Assembly: GCF_028069655.1 (NCBI RefSeq)
Contig: NZ_JAMCOS010000001.1
Span: forward strand, 1,022,001-1,086,000
Length of the DNA: 64,000 bases
Direction: 5' to 3'
Source of the DNA: Acidovorax sp. NCPPB 4044
Lineage (GTDB): Bacteria > Pseudomonadota > Gammaproteobacteria > Burkholderiales > Burkholderiaceae_C
Below the pieces are notes generated by a model. That model did not search any database. It saw nothing but the letters and a program-made list of their open reading frames with translations, and was not told the origin of the DNA. The stretch's first letter is position 1. Every line of letters begins with the position of its first letter. Both the position numbers and the translations under genes were made by a program. This document shows, piece after piece, positions 17,800 to 27,365 of the stretch.

Positions 17800-19137
17800 T
17801 CAGGTCGCCGCGGTGGCGGCCCGCGGCGCGTGGGCGCGGGCGATGTCCTGCGTGGCGCGCAGGAAGCGGTCGACCTCGTCCGGGGTCTGGCAGTGCAGCG
17901 GCGACACGCGCACCGCGCCCTCGATGCCGAACGATTCGAGCATGCGGCGCGAGTAGATGCTGGCCGTGCTGCGCTCGTACACCGTGATGCCGCGCTGCGC
18001 GTAGGCGCGCACGGCGTCGGTGCAGTCGAGGTGGTCGAAGCCGATGGCGATGATGAGGTCGCGCCGCGCGAGGTCGTCGTGGTCCAGGAACACGCGCACG
18101 CCTTCCTGCGCGCGCAGGCCCGGGGCGCCTCCGGCCTCGCCGCCGCCCGCGAGCAGGCGCCACAGCAGCGCACGCTCATGCAGCGCGATGCAGCCGATGC
18201 CCGCCGCGAAGCGCTCGCGCCGCGAGGCGGCGGCGGACGCGGCGCCGCCCTGCGGGTGTGTGCCGAGCCAGCACACGTAGTCCACGATCTCGGTCAGCAC
18301 CGCGAACTGCCAGGGCGATGCGCTGCCCAGGTCCCAGAACCCCGGCGCCTTGCCCGCGAGCTTGTGGTGCGGCAGCTCGGCCGCGCGCTCCGACAGCCAG
18401 GCGAGGCCCGAACCGCGGCAGCCGAAGAACTTGTAGGGCGCGATGGTGATGCCGTCCACCGGCGCGGCCTGCAGGTCGATGAGCCCGTGCGGCGCGTGCT
18501 GCACGGCATCCACGAGGATGTAGAGGTCGGGCTTGACGGCGCGCGCGGCGCGCACGATGGCCGGCAGGTCGAGCTTGGCGCCCGAGATGTTGGAGGCGTG
18601 GATCACGTTGAGCACGCAGGTATCCGCGTCGATCAGCCGCGCGATGGCCTCCACGTCCACACCGCCCGTGGCCGGGTTGCTGGGCGCCACGCGCAGCTCC
18701 CGCCCCGTCTGGCGCGCGTAGCGTTCCATCGCGTCGTAGGCCGAGGGGTGCTCCAGCACGGTGGTGACCATGTTGGTGCCCGGCACGTTCTCGGCCACGG
18801 CACGCACCAGATCGAACATCGCGCCGGAGGCCGTGAGCGCGGCGTACACGCTGCCGCCCCGGGCATTGAGCAGCATGCGCAGGTCGTCCGCGCCCTGCGA
18901 CTGCACGCCCTGCAGCTCGCGCGCGGTATCGTGGATGCGCTCGGTGTTGTCGGGCACCGCGTCCACCTGGGCCAGGCGCTCCAGCGCGGCGCGCAGCCGC
19001 AGGGAGCCGCCCGCGTTGTCGAAGTAGATGCGCTCGCGGCCCTGGTGGTCGCGCTCCACGTGCAGGAAGCGTTCGCGCACGGCGGCCATCAGCGCAGGGC
19101 CGAACAGGCGGCCGTGGGGGGCAGACGCCGCGCTCAT
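17800..19137 (-). CDS. Class V aminotransferase / cysteine desulfurase-like protein
   Basis: A 445-residue pyridoxal-phosphate enzyme of the class V (NifS/SufS/CsdA-like) family. The cofactor lysine lies in APYKFFGCRG, the Asp-Gln-His region in LVDAVQHAPHG, and the N-terminal YFDNAGGSL is typical. The exact substrate is unknown: cysteine desulfurase, kynureninase-like or another lyase are all possible. It overlaps the end of the upstream solute-binding protein gene by four bases (19134-19137). This suggests it acts on the compound that protein delivers, perhaps a sulfur amino acid. Confidence 0.85.
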   Translation of the reverse strand: MSAASAPHGRLFGPALMAAVRERFLHVERDHQGRERIYFDNAGGSLRLRAALERLAQVDAVPDNTERIHDTARELQGVQSQGADDLRMLLNARGGSVYAALTASGAMFDLVRAVAENVPGTNMVTTVLEHPSAYDAMERYARQTGRELRVAPSNPATGGVDVEAIARLIDADTCVLNVIHASNISGAKLDLPAIVRAARAVKPDLYILVDAVQHAPHGLIDLQAAPVDGITIAPYKFFGCRGSGLAWLSERAAELPHHKLAGKAPGFWDLGSASPWQFAVLTEIVDYVCWLGTHPQGGAASAAASRRERFAAGIGCIALHERALLWRLLAGGGEAGGAPGLRAQEGVRVFLDHDDLARRDLIIAIGFDHLDCTDAVRAYAQRGITVYERSTASIYSRRMLESFGIEGAVRVSPLHCQTPDEVDRFLRATQDIARAHAPRAATAAT

Positions 19138-20066
19138 TGCACGCCCTTGCTGCTGGGGTTGCGGTAGGCCTCGCGCACGGCGTCGGTCATGGGGAAGTTC
19201 AGGTTCGCCTGGGTGGGCGGGATGGGTTGTGTGAACCAGCGCGCATAGAGCCGCTCCATCTCGCCCGACTGCATCAGCTGCACCACGGTCTGGTCCACCA
19301 GCGCCTGGAAGGCCGGGTCGTTCTTGCGCAGCATGATCCCGTAGGGCTCCTGGCGCAGCACCACGTCCTTCAGGATGCGGAAGTCCCCGGGATGGGGCGA
19401 GGTGGCGATCAGGCCCGCCAGCTGCACGTCGTCCAGCACGTACGCGTCGGCGCGGCCGTTGGCCAGCAGCAGGAAGGCGTCTGCCGTGTCCTTGCCCGAG
19501 AGTTCCTGCACGTCCACCTTCTCGGTGCGGCGCAGGTTGCGCAGCAGCTGGATCGAGGTGCTGCCCGCCACCGTGGCGACCGTCCTGCCACCCAGGTCGG
19601 CCAGCGACTGGATGCCCGAATCCTTCTTCACCGCCACGGTGATGTTGGTCACGAAATGGCTGGGCGCGAACGCCACCTGCTGCTGGCGCGCGACCGAATT
19701 GGTGGTGGTGGCGCAGTCGATGTCCACCGTGCCGTTCTGCATCAGCGGGATGCGGTTGGTAGAGGTGAGCAGCGTGTACTGCACGCGCAGCGCGGGCAGG
19801 CCGAGCTTCGCCTTCACCGCATCGACGATCTTCAGGCAGATGTCGTTGGAGAAGCCGACCGGGTCGCCGCTGCCCGTGGGCTTGTACGAGAACGGGATGG
19901 AGCTGTCGCGGCTGCCGATCACGATCGTGCCGCGCTCCTGGATCTTGCGCAGCGTGTCGATGTCCTGCGCGGCAGCGGGGTGCGCGGCGAGCGTGGCCGC
20001 CACGGCGGCAAAAGTGGCGCACAGCGCGGGCAGGAAGGCGCGGCGAGGCAGGCGGCGGTGGGGCAT
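19134..20066 (-). CDS. Polar amino-acid-type ABC transporter solute-binding protein
   Basis: A 310-residue periplasmic binding protein (SBP_bac_3 family, GltI/FliY-like). An N-terminal signal peptide (about 1-33) ends in HPAAA-QD. The domain opens with the typical GTIVIGSRDSSIPFSY and contains LMQNGTVDIDCATTTNS and VATVAGSTS. No permease or ATPase genes are adjacent, so its membrane partners must be elsewhere. The gene is divergent from a LysR regulator with an inverted repeat between them, and its 3' end is coupled to the aminotransferase gene. Confidence 0.9.
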   Translation of the reverse strand: MPHRRLPRRAFLPALCATFAAVAATLAAHPAAAQDIDTLRKIQERGTIVIGSRDSSIPFSYKPTGSGDPVGFSNDICLKIVDAVKAKLGLPALRVQYTLLTSTNRIPLMQNGTVDIDCATTTNSVARQQQVAFAPSHFVTNITVAVKKDSGIQSLADLGGRTVATVAGSTSIQLLRNLRRTEKVDVQELSGKDTADAFLLLANGRADAYVLDDVQLAGLIATSPHPGDFRILKDVVLRQEPYGIMLRKNDPAFQALVDQTVVQLMQSGEMERLYARWFTQPIPPTQANLNFPMTDAVREAYRNPSSKGVQ

Positions 20067-20135
20067 GTCGGGTCTCCAAAAGGGTGGATCGGTGGGGAAT
20101 GCGCCCATTCTGGAAGTCCATCCAATGAGAAAAAA

Positions 20136-20158
20136 GCGATTTTTTGTGCTGAAATCGC
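20136..20158. promoter_or_regulatory. Candidate LysR operator between divergent genes
   Basis: GCGATTT (20136-20142) and AAATCGC (20152-20158) form a perfect seven-base inverted repeat with nine bases between. It sits in the 147-base gap separating the binding-protein gene (minus) from its likely LysR regulator (plus), which is where such regulators usually bind. The surrounding sequence is AT-rich compared with the flanks. Confidence 0.45.
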
Positions 20159-20213
20159 ATGAAGAAAATCGATTGATGGCTTGCTGGGCAACCGCAGGCC
20201 CGAGGACGCGGCC

Positions 20214-21134
20214 ATGATGACTTTCAAGCAACTCGAAGCGCTGTACTGGATCGTCCAGCTCGGCGGCTTCGGCCCCGCGGCCCACAAGCTGCACACCACG
20301 CAGTCCGCCATCTCCAAGCGCGTGCAGGAGCTCGAGCAGCTCTTCGACACGCCGCTCTTCGACCGCAGCCTGCGCGCCGCGCGCCTGACCGAGAAGGGCG
20401 AAGAGATGTTCGTCATCGCGCGCAAGCTGCTGCGGCAGCGCGATGCGGCGGTCGAGCAGTTCGGCAAGCCCGGGGTGATCGAGCGGCGCCTGCGCCTGGG
20501 CGTGACCGAGCTCACCGCCATGACCTGGCTGCCGCGCCTGGTCGCGCTGGTGCGCGCGCACTACCCCAAGGTGATCCTGGAGCCCGACGTGGACGGCAGC
20601 CTGCCACTGCGCGACAAGCTGCTGGCCGACGAGCTGGACCTGGTGATCGTGCCCGACGCGTTTGCCGACACGCGGCTCGCCGCCACCGAGATCGGCCGCG
20701 TGGGCAGCGCCTGGATGGCGCAGCCGGGGATGGTGGCCGGCGCCGCGCAGGGCCCCGTGCGGCTGCACGAACTGGCGCGCCACCGCATGCTGGTGCAGGG
20801 CAGCAGCTCCGGCACCGGCCGCATCTACGACGCGTGGATGGCCGAGCGCGGGGTGGAGCCCGCCGATTCGATCGTGGTGAGCAACCTCGTGGCGCTCACG
20901 GGGCTCACCGTGTCGGGCCTGGGCGTGGCCTACCTGCCGCGCGAGTGCCTCGCCCCGCTCGTCGCGGCGGGCATGCTGGAGGTGATCGAGGTCGAGCCCG
21001 CGCTGCCGCCCGTGCCCTACGTGGCCATGCACAAGGGCGAGCACCGCAGTGCGCTGGTGGCCTCCATCGTCATGCTGGCGCAGTCGTGCTGCGACTTCTC
21101 GCGCGCGTTCCAGAGGGACGGGGCCGCGGCCTGA
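20214..21134 (+). CDS. LysR-family transcriptional regulator
   Basis: A 306-residue LysR-type regulator. The N-terminal winged helix-turn-helix is clear (FKQLEALYWIVQLGGFG, then TTQSAISKRVQELE), and the C-terminal part is an effector-binding domain of the periplasmic-binding fold. The start is one of two tandem ATGs at 20214 and 20217. It is divergent from the binding-protein/aminotransferase pair, which it very likely controls. The effector is unknown. Confidence 0.92.
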   Translation: MMTFKQLEALYWIVQLGGFGPAAHKLHTTQSAISKRVQELEQLFDTPLFDRSLRAARLTEKGEEMFVIARKLLRQRDAAVEQFGKPGVIERRLRLGVTELTAMTWLPRLVALVRAHYPKVILEPDVDGSLPLRDKLLADELDLVIVPDAFADTRLAATEIGRVGSAWMAQPGMVAGAAQGPVRLHELARHRMLVQGSSSGTGRIYDAWMAERGVEPADSIVVSNLVALTGLTVSGLGVAYLPRECLAPLVAAGMLEVIEVEPALPPVPYVAMHKGEHRSALVASIVMLAQSCCDFSRAFQRDGAAA

Positions 21135-21157
21135 AGGCCCTGGCCCCGGGGCCGCCC

Positions 21158-22216
21158 TCAATGCGCGGCGGCGGCGGCCGTCGCCTGCTGGAGCCAACCG
21201 TCGAAGGTCTTCTGGTGCGCGCGGATCCAGCCGTCCGCGTGGCGCTCGATGTCGGCCTGCTTGCCCTGGCCATTCTTCATGGCGAGGTTCTGCGCGTTGA
21301 TGTCGGCCACCGGCAGTTGCATCACCTCGAAGAGCCGCGCGGCGGCGGGGTTCTTCTCGGCGAAGGCCTTGTTGGCCACGATGCGCTGGGTGTTGAGCAC
21401 GAAGCCGTAGTTCTTGCCGTCCGGCAGCTTCGTGTCCTGCCCTGCCTGCTCACCGGGCAGCGAGGAGCGCGGCACCTGCAGCCACACCACCTCCTGGCCC
21501 GGGCGCAGCACGCCGCTCACCCAGTAGGGCGTCCAGGTGTAGTAGAGGATGGGCTTGCCCTGCTTGAAGCGCGCGATGGTGTCGGCCATCAGCGCCGCAT
21601 AGCTGCCCTGCACGTGCGTCACCGTGCCCGAGAGGCCGAAGTCCTTCATCTGGTGCTCGATCACCGCCTCGCAGCCCCAGCCCGGGTTGCAGCCCGTGAG
21701 GTCGGCGCGGCCGTCGCCGTTGGCGTCGAAGAGCTTCGCGAGCTTCGGGTCCTTCAGCTGGTCGATGTGCGTGATCTTGTACTGCTCGGCGGTCTTGCGG
21801 TCGATCAGGTAGCCCTGCGCGGCGTTGGCCGAGTAGGCGCCCTTGCGCCAGAGCTTGGCGTCGCCACCCGCGTTCTTGTAGAAGTCGGCATGCAGCGGAT
21901 CCCAGTGGTCGGCCATGAAGGTCGCGTCGCCGTTGGCGATCGCCACGTGGGCCGTGGCGTATTCGATCTCCTTGATGGGCTGTACGTCGTAGCCCAGCTT
22001 CTGCAGCCCGCGCGAGACCAGCAGCGTCTGGAAGGTTTCCTCGGCATTCGAGCTTTGCAGCGGCTGCACTTTCACGCCCTTGCCGGGCAGGTTCTGCGCG
22101 CCGGCCGGCAGCGCGGCCAGCGCCAGTGCGCCGGCCAGGGCGCAGGCGGCCGCGCGGGCCGGGCCGCGCCGGGCCGTGCGGGGGCGGAGCAGGGGTTGTG
22201 CGATGGAGAGGTGCAT
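21158..22216 (-). CDS. proX: Glycine betaine/proline-type ABC transporter binding protein
   Basis: A 352-residue ProX-like periplasmic binding protein for quaternary ammonium compounds such as glycine betaine. The signal peptide covers about 1-41 (ALPAGAQ). Family segments include [23 protein letters not shown] with a likely disulfide, and [16 protein letters not shown], which supplies aromatic residues for the ligand cage. Start ATG at 22216, 52 bases downstream of the permease gene stop. It is the last gene of a proV-proW-proX operon. Confidence 0.93.
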   Translation of the reverse strand: MHLSIAQPLLRPRTARRGPARAAACALAGALALAALPAGAQNLPGKGVKVQPLQSSNAEETFQTLLVSRGLQKLGYDVQPIKEIEYATAHVAIANGDATFMADHWDPLHADFYKNAGGDAKLWRKGAYSANAAQGYLIDRKTAEQYKITHIDQLKDPKLAKLFDANGDGRADLTGCNPGWGCEAVIEHQMKDFGLSGTVTHVQGSYAALMADTIARFKQGKPILYYTWTPYWVSGVLRPGQEVVWLQVPRSSLPGEQAGQDTKLPDGKNYGFVLNTQRIVANKAFAEKNPAAARLFEVMQLPVADINAQNLAMKNGQGKQADIERHADGWIRAHQKTFDGWLQQATAAAAAH

Positions 22217-22268
22217 GGAATGTTTCCTGAAAAAAGTGTCGATAAGAAGCGCGGTGCGCGGTGCGTTC

Positions 22269-23600
22269 TCAGCGGCCCGCACCTGCCAGCGCAGGGCCTT
22301 CGCCGGAGGCCATCGCGGCGGACGGCACGGCCGCGGGCCGCTGCCCCGCAGGGGCCGTGGCATCGGCGGTGGTGGTGGTGGCCGCCGGGCGGCGCAGGAA
22401 GCCGCTGGCCAGGCGCGCGGCCAGGCCCACGGGCCCCGTGTGCCACCAGTGCCGTGCGCCGCGCCGGGGCTGGCCCAGCGCCTGTGTGAGCCGGTCCAGC
22501 GTGATCGCGAGCAGCACGATGCCGAGCCCGCCCACGGCGGCCAGGCCCATGTCGAGCCGGCCGATGCCGCGCAGCACCATCTGGCCCAGGCCGCCCACGG
22601 CGATCATCGAGGCGATCACCACCATCGAGAGCGAGAGCATCAGCGCCTGGTTGATGCCGGCCATGATGGACGGCAGGGCCAGCGGCAGCTGCACCTTCCA
22701 GAGCAGCTGGAGTGGCGAGGCACCGTAGGCGCGCGCGGCCTCCACGAGGTCGGGCCGCACCTGCCGCAGGCCCAGATTGGTCAGGCGCACGAGCGGCGGC
22801 AGCGCGAAGACGATGGTGACCACCACGCCCGGCACGTTGCCGATGCCGAACAGCATCACCACCGGCACGAGGTACACGAAGGCCGGAGTGGTCTGCATCG
22901 CATCGAGCGCGGGGCGCAGCAGGCGCTGCGCGCGGTCGCTGCTGGCCAGCAGGATGCCCAGCGGCAGGCCCAGCACCAGGCAGAACGCGAGCGAGGTCAG
23001 CACCAGCGACAGCGTCACCATCGCCTCGGGCCAGATGCCGAGCAGGGCCACCAGCAGCAGCGAGGCCACCGTGCCCAGCGCCAGCATGCGGCCCGCGAAC
23101 TGCCATGCGAGCAGGCCGATGAGCGCCACCATGGCGAGCGTGGGCAGGCCCGTGAGCAGGGCGTGCACGCCGCCCAGCGTGGCGTCGACCGGTGCGCGCA
23201 CCGTCTGGAACGCGGGGCGGAAGTGGTCCACCGTCCAGGTGAGGCCCTGGTTGATCCAGTGCTCGACGGGCAGCGAACCGTCCCAGAGCTGCGAGAGGTG
23301 CAGGCCGCCCGCGGCCTGCGCGGGGTCGGCCGCGCCCGCCAGCGCGTCGGCGGGCAGGGCGGCGGAGCCCGCGTCCGGCGCGGCGCTCAGCCAGTCCGTG
23401 CCGCCCGCGCCCGCATCGCTGGTGGCCGTGGAGGCCGCCCACGGGTCCGGTGCGGCCGGCGCGGCATCTGGCGTGGCCGCGGGGGGGCCGTGGGGCGTAA
23501 TGGCCGCGGGGCCCTCGCCCGCGGCCGCCCAGGGGCTGGCGTCCGGCGCGGCCACGGTGTCTGCGGAATGGGGGGGTGTCGTCATGGTGGTTTCGTTCAT
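22269..23600 (-). CDS. proW: Glycine betaine/proline-type ABC transporter permease
   Basis: A 443-residue ProW-like membrane permease. The first about 105 residues are hydrophilic and rich in Ala, Pro, Asp and Gly. About six or seven membrane helices follow, with the ABC-permease EAA-type motif in [17 protein letters not shown] and the segment [17 protein letters not shown] further Ala/Thr-rich tail follows the last helix. The start ATG at 23600 overlaps the end of proV by four bases, so translation is coupled. The long N-terminal extension is a known feature of ProW proteins. Confidence 0.93.
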   Translation of the reverse strand: MNETTMTTPPHSADTVAAPDASPWAAAGEGPAAITPHGPPAATPDAAPAAPDPWAASTATSDAGAGGTDWLSAAPDAGSAALPADALAGAADPAQAAGGLHLSQLWDGSLPVEHWINQGLTWTVDHFRPAFQTVRAPVDATLGGVHALLTGLPTLAMVALIGLLAWQFAGRMLALGTVASLLLVALLGIWPEAMVTLSLVLTSLAFCLVLGLPLGILLASSDRAQRLLRPALDAMQTTPAFVYLVPVVMLFGIGNVPGVVVTIVFALPPLVRLTNLGLRQVRPDLVEAARAYGASPLQLLWKVQLPLALPSIMAGINQALMLSLSMVVIASMIAVGGLGQMVLRGIGRLDMGLAAVGGLGIVLLAITLDRLTQALGQPRRGARHWWHTGPVGLAARLASGFLRRPAATTTTADATAPAGQRPAAVPSAAMASGEGPALAGAGR

Positions 23601-24856
23601 GCGGGGCTCCGTTCGGACGGGTTGGACGCAGCGGCTGCGGGTGCGGTGGGCGGCACGGGCGGGGTGTCGCGGTCCAGGAAGCGCAGCAGCGTGGTCTTGC
23701 TGATCACGCCGCGCAGCCGGCCGCCGTCTTCCACCACGGGCAGCGCGCACGGCGCCTGCGCCACCTGGCCGAAGAGATCGGCCACGGACGCGTCGGCCGC
23801 GATGGGCCCCACGCTGGCCAGGTAGGCGTGGTGCAGCCCCAGCGGCCCCACGTGGCCGTCGAGCGCGCCGCGCAGCGAGTCGGCGGACACGGTGCCCAGG
23901 TACTGCCGCGCGGGGTTCACCACATAGGCGAAGTCGCGGTCCTGGTCCTGCAGCATCTGCAACGCGGCGCGCGCGCCGCGGTCGCGGTGCTCGGACACCA
24001 CCGTGAGGGGGCGACGCGCGATGTCGCCGGCCTTGAACACCGCCGCCGCGTCCACGCCGCGCACGAAGTTGCGCACATAGTCGTTGGCCGGATTGCGCAG
24101 GATCTCGTCGGGCGTGCCCACCTGCACCACCTGGCCGTCCTTCATGATCGCGATGCGGTCGCCGATGCGCATGGCTTCGTCGAGGTCGTGCGAGATGAAG
24201 ACGATGGTGCGCCGCCGGATCTGCTGCAGCCGCAGCAGCTCGCTCTGCATCTCGGTGCGGATGATCGGGTCCAGCGCCGAGAAGGCCTCGTCCATCAGCA
24301 GGATCGAGGGGTCCGACGCCAGCGCGCGCGCCAGCCCCACGCGCTGCTGCATGCCGCCCGAGAGTTCGTCCGGATAGCTCTGCGCCCACGCGCCCAGGCC
24401 CACCTGTTCCAGCGCCGCGGCGGCCTGCCGCTGGCGCTCGGCGCGGTCCACGCCGGCCAGCTCCAGGCCGAAGGCGGTGTTGTCCAGCACGGTCATGTGC
24501 GGCATCAGCGCGAACGACTGGAACACCATGCTGATGTCCTTGCGGCGCAGCGCGCGCAGCGCCCGGTCGGAGAGCGCATGGATGTCCGCGCCCTCGATCA
24601 GGATGCGGCCCGCGGTGGGCTCGATGAGCCGGTTGAGCATGCGCACCAGCGTGGACTTGCCGGAGCCCGACAGCCCCATCACGACGAAGATCTCGCCGGC
24701 CTCGATGGTGAAGGTGGCATCGAACACGCCGATGGAATGCCCGGTGCGCTCCATGATTTCCTGCTTGCTGCAGCCCTGGCGCACGAGTTCGAGCGCCGCC
24801 TCCGGCGCGTCGCCGAATACCTTGAATACATGGTCGATGGTGATTTGCTTGGCCAC
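23597..24856 (-). CDS. proV: Glycine betaine/proline-type ABC transporter ATPase
   Basis: A 419-residue ProV-like ATPase. It has Walker [10 protein letters not shown], signature [15 protein letters not shown] and Walker [13 protein letters not shown], with the H-loop in FISHDLDEA. After the ATPase a C-terminal region of about 140 residues forms a tandem CBS module, which in related transporters senses ionic strength or cyclic-di-AMP. I chose the GTG start at 24856 because a strong ribosome site (GGGAGGA) lies just upstream and no ATG is suitably placed. First gene of the operon, with a promoter far upstream near 25270. Confidence 0.93.
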   Translation of the reverse strand: MAKQITIDHVFKVFGDAPEAALELVRQGCSKQEIMERTGHSIGVFDATFTIEAGEIFVVMGLSGSGKSTLVRMLNRLIEPTAGRILIEGADIHALSDRALRALRRKDISMVFQSFALMPHMTVLDNTAFGLELAGVDRAERQRQAAAALEQVGLGAWAQSYPDELSGGMQQRVGLARALASDPSILLMDEAFSALDPIIRTEMQSELLRLQQIRRRTIVFISHDLDEAMRIGDRIAIMKDGQVVQVGTPDEILRNPANDYVRNFVRGVDAAAVFKAGDIARRPLTVVSEHRDRGARAALQMLQDQDRDFAYVVNPARQYLGTVSADSLRGALDGHVGPLGLHHAYLASVGPIAADASVADLFGQVAQAPCALPVVEDGGRLRGVISKTTLLRFLDRDTPPVPPTAPAAAASNPSERSPA

Positions 24857-25243
24857 GTCGTGGGTCCTCCCTCGGTTTGGAACGGGTTGGCGAACACGCC
24901 CGGGCGAACGCTCCGGCAAGGGAGCGCCCGCCCGGGCACGGGGCCGGTCCTGCGGCAAAGCCTGATGCGGCGGCCCCGCGCGGTGCCACGGCGGGCACCG
25001 GCGTTGCCGGAAGGAGGTGGGCACGGAACTCGGCCCGGTTTGGCCCGCATGGCACGCGATGGGTGCGCAAGGGCAGGGGACGCGCGCGGGAGAGGTCGGG
25101 TTGCGAGGACTCCACGGGCGCCCCGCGAAGGGGCATCAGGGCCGGGAACCGGCCGTGGCGTCGGTGGCTGCAGGCAGGCTGCGGCGGCGGCCGACGGGGA
25201 TCCGGACCGCTCAAGGGGCCGGATTACCTGCGCTGCAGGTTGT
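24857..25243 (-). other. Long GC-rich leader of the proVWX operon
   Basis: If the promoter at 25257-25285 is used, transcription starts near 25250 and leaves an untranslated leader of roughly 390 bases before the GTG of proV. I see no convincing gene in it; the open frames here have the arbitrary Arg/Ala/Pro make-up of GC-rich non-coding DNA. No riboswitch that I recognise is present. Confidence 0.4.
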
Positions 25244-25291
25244 AAAACACCGCGAAAGTGTATGCATTTGGTGTTTTTGAGTCAAAACACC
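25244..25291. promoter_or_regulatory. Operator-like AAAACACC repeats on the proVWX promoter
   Basis: GGTGTTTT (25270-25277) and AAAACACC (25284-25291) form a perfect eight-base inverted repeat with six bases between, overlapping the -35 box. A third copy, AAAACACC at 25244-25251, lies at the predicted transcription start, 40 bases from the first in the same orientation. This is the layout expected for a repressor acting on the promoter. No adjacent regulator gene is seen. Confidence 0.5.
25257..25285 (-). promoter_or_regulatory. Sigma-70 promoter of proVWX
   Basis: On the minus strand TTGACT (25285 down to 25280) and TACACT (25262 down to 25257) are separated by exactly 17 bases, a near-consensus housekeeping promoter directed toward proV. 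Confidence 0.65.
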
Positions 25292-25345
25292 GGTTTTTAG
25301 AGGATGTGCTATTCGCGGGTGCGCAAAACCCGCGGGCAATGTATC

Positions 25346-25379
25346 TGCTATTCAATTAATAGCAAACAATTCAATGGAT
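25346..25379. repeat. 31-base repeat plus hairpin, copy D, split by an insertion sequence
   Basis: TGCTAT-N7-ATAGCA (25346-25364) is followed by TTCAATGGAT, and the rest of the conserved block (CCGGCGGCAT) is found beyond the insertion at 26661-26670. Joined and read on the minus strand it rebuilds the same block as the copies at 13898 and 40805. The ten bases TTCAATGGAT at 25370-25379 are duplicated at 26651-26660 by the insertion. Confidence 0.85.
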
Positions 25380-26650
25380 CAGGGCGATCGCATCTAACGC
25401 GATAGTCCCAGTAGAGCAGCCAGATAGTCCAGATTCCAGCCCGCACGCTTGCGCTTGGCCTGCAGACCGATCTTCACGCTCGTGTCGCTCTTGAGCATCT
25501 GCAGGGCCATGCGCCTGAGCAGCGCTTGGTTGTACGGCCCCTGGTCCTTGTAGCTCTGCGCGGCATCCTCGCGCAGGGCCACGTCCAGGCTCCAGTGCAA
25601 CTGGTTCTCCACGCTCCAGTGCGCCCGGATGCTGTGCGCCAGCACGTGTGCCGGCGTACTCTCGGGTAGGCTGCTCAGGTAGTAGCTGACCTCCCGGCTG
25701 GCCTCATGGCCTGTTGGCTGTCCCTTCTGCTGGCGCTCTCGCTCTACCCGCACCACGCCTTTCAGTCCCGGCCAGTGGGCTGCCGCGCGCCGCAGCGCCT
25801 CGGGGATGGGATGCACCCGGTAGCTGCGCCGCTCCTGGCGTCCGTGCCCCCTGAAGCTCTCCACGTACACGTTCTCCTGCAGCTCAGGGGCCTCGGGCGA
25901 CTCCCGCTCTGCCTGCGCCTGCTGTTGCAGGCCTGCGCCCTCGAAGTGCTTTTGCACCACGGCGTGCAGATGCCGCTGGTTGGCCTTCAGGCTCAGCACG
26001 TAATCCGCGCCCTGCTCTTGCAACTGCGCGGCAATCTCCTTTTGGCAGCCCATGGCGTCGATGGTGACGATGCACCCGGCCAGATGCAGCAACTGCAGCA
26101 GTTGCGGGATGGCCGTGATCTCGTTGCTCTTGCCATCGACTTGGCACTGGCCCAGCAGCAGCCCCATGTCGGCGGCCCAGGCGCTGACCAGATGCAGCGC
26201 CCGGGGCCTGTCTGCCTTGGCGCTGCCGCGCACGCTCTTGCCGTCGATGGCCACCGTGCCCTGCACTTGTCCGGCCAGCTCTTGCAACCATTGCTGGCAG
26301 GCGTGCTCCAGTGGCTGGGCCTGCAGCAGGCGAAAGACCCGTGCGAAGGTATCGTGCGAGGCGATGCCTGAGGGCAAGGGCACGATACGGGCGAACCAGC
26401 CCTCGTGCTGTTGGCCGAACTCGGCCACCTCCACCCAGTTGTCCGCCCCCGCGAGGGTGGCGCACAGCGCCACCGTCAGCAGCGACTGCAATTCATGGCG
26501 CCGGGTGCGCTGCACGCGCGGATCGGGGATGCTTTGCAGATGTTCCAGCAGGGTCATGGGGCAGCGCTGGCCCCTGGCGGGGGCTATGGAGTGTCAGCGC
26601 TCGAGTTTCTCTCATCGCTTGCGGCCGAGGATTTAGATGCGATCGCCCTG
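25380..26650 (-). mobile_element. Complete ISAs1-family insertion sequence
   Basis: A 1271-base element with 18-base terminal inverted repeats, CAGGGCGATCGCATCTAA, reading inward from both ends at 25380 and 26650. It is flanked by a perfect ten-base target duplication TTCAATGGAT (25370-25379 and 26651-26660). Length, duplication size and transposase all fit ISAs1. One intact transposase gene fills it, so it could still be active. Confidence 0.93.
25394..26557 (-). CDS. ISAs1-family DDE transposase
   Basis: A 387-residue transposase of the ISAs1 (H-repeat-associated) family that cuts and inserts the surrounding element. The acidic triad is visible: Asp in VAIDGKSVRG, Asp in TIDAMGCQ, and Glu in SVENQLHWSLD. 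The N-terminal LLEHLQSIPDPRVQRTRRH is a family hallmark. The frame is full length and uninterrupted, and it ends 14 bases inside the left end of the element. Confidence 0.95.
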   Translation of the reverse strand: MTLLEHLQSIPDPRVQRTRRHELQSLLTVALCATLAGADNWVEVAEFGQQHEGWFARIVPLPSGIASHDTFARVFRLLQAQPLEHACQQWLQELAGQVQGTVAIDGKSVRGSAKADRPRALHLVSAWAADMGLLLGQCQVDGKSNEITAIPQLLQLLHLAGCIVTIDAMGCQKEIAAQLQEQGADYVLSLKANQRHLHAVVQKHFEGAGLQQQAQAERESPEAPELQENVYVESFRGHGRQERRSYRVHPIPEALRRAAAHWPGLKGVVRVERERQQKGQPTGHEASREVSYYLSSLPESTPAHVLAHSIRAHWSVENQLHWSLDVALREDAAQSYKDQGPYNQALLRRMALQMLKSDTSVKIGLQAKRKRAGWNLDYLAALLGLSR

Positions 26651-26670
26651 TTCAATGGATCCGGCGGCAT

Positions 26671-26708
26671 GGGCCCTGAAAAACCCTCGAAAGAGTGTTT
26701 CAGGGCCC
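26671..26708. terminator. Long hairpin, probable terminator of the UPF0114 gene
   Basis: GGGCCCTGAAA (26671-26681) pairs with TTTCAGGGCCC (26698-26708), and the loop can pair further (CTC with GAG). It lies 46 bases past the stop of the minus-strand membrane protein gene. It lacks a run of Ts outside the stem, so it may act in RNA processing instead. Confidence 0.5.
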
Positions 26709-26753
26709 ATGCAGCCCCGAGGGGCGGGCAGACCGGCGGGGCGGCGGGTCAGC

Positions 26754-27365
26754 TCAATGCTTCTCGTGCGAGACGTTCAGCAGCTTGTCCGTATACGCCA
26801 CCGCGATGGCGCTGCCCAGGAACGCGACGTGGATGATCGTCTGCCACATCAACACCTTGGTGTCGTAGTTGGCCGCGTTGATGAAGGTCTTGAGCAGGTG
26901 GATGGAGCTGATACCGATGATCGACAGCCCCAGCTTCACCTTCAGCACCGACGCGTTCACGTGGCCCAGCCACTCGGGCTGGTCGGGGTGGGTGTGCAGG
27001 TTCAGGCGGCTCACGAAGGTCTCGTAGCCGCCCACGATGACCATGATGAGCAGGTTGGAGATCATCACCACGTCGATGAGCGCCAGCACCACGAGCATGA
27101 TGACCGTCTCGTTGAGTGCCGTGATCTCCACGCCGGGCTTGTAGCCGATGCTGGTCACCAGGGTCTGCAGCGCCGCCTGGTTGCCGAAGGCGGCCTCCAC
27201 GAGGTGCCAGAGCTCCAGCAGGAAGTGCCATACGTACACGCCCTGGGCGACGATGAGGCCCAGGTAGAGCGGCACCTGCAGCCACCGGCTGGCGAAGATG
27301 ATCGTGGCGAGGGGGCCCATGGAGGCGCCTGGCGTGCGTGGGATGGGGTCGTTCGGGGAGGCCAT
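26754..27365 (-). CDS. UPF0114 (YqhA-like) membrane protein
   Basis: A 203-residue integral membrane protein of the UPF0114/TIGR00645 family, function unknown. Hydrophobic helices are seen at about 22-47, 84-115, 143-163 and 171-193. The conserved [14 protein letters not shown] and [14 protein letters not shown] segments identify the family. It is divergent from acs with a 251-base gap in which I see no clear regulatory motif. Confidence 0.9.
   Translation of the reverse strand: MASPNDPIPRTPGASMGPLATIIFASRWLQVPLYLGLIVAQGVYVWHFLLELWHLVEAAFGNQAALQTLVTSIGYKPGVEITALNETVIMLVVLALIDVVMISNLLIMVIVGGYETFVSRLNLHTHPDQPEWLGHVNASVLKVKLGLSIIGISSIHLLKTFINAANYDTKVLMWQTIIHVAFLGSAIAVAYTDKLLNVSHEKH

Noticed and set aside
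23600..25214. Very long in-frame extension upstream of proW
   Set aside because: It runs antisense-free but through proV in another phase; the conserved permease begins at 23600 and is coupled to proV.
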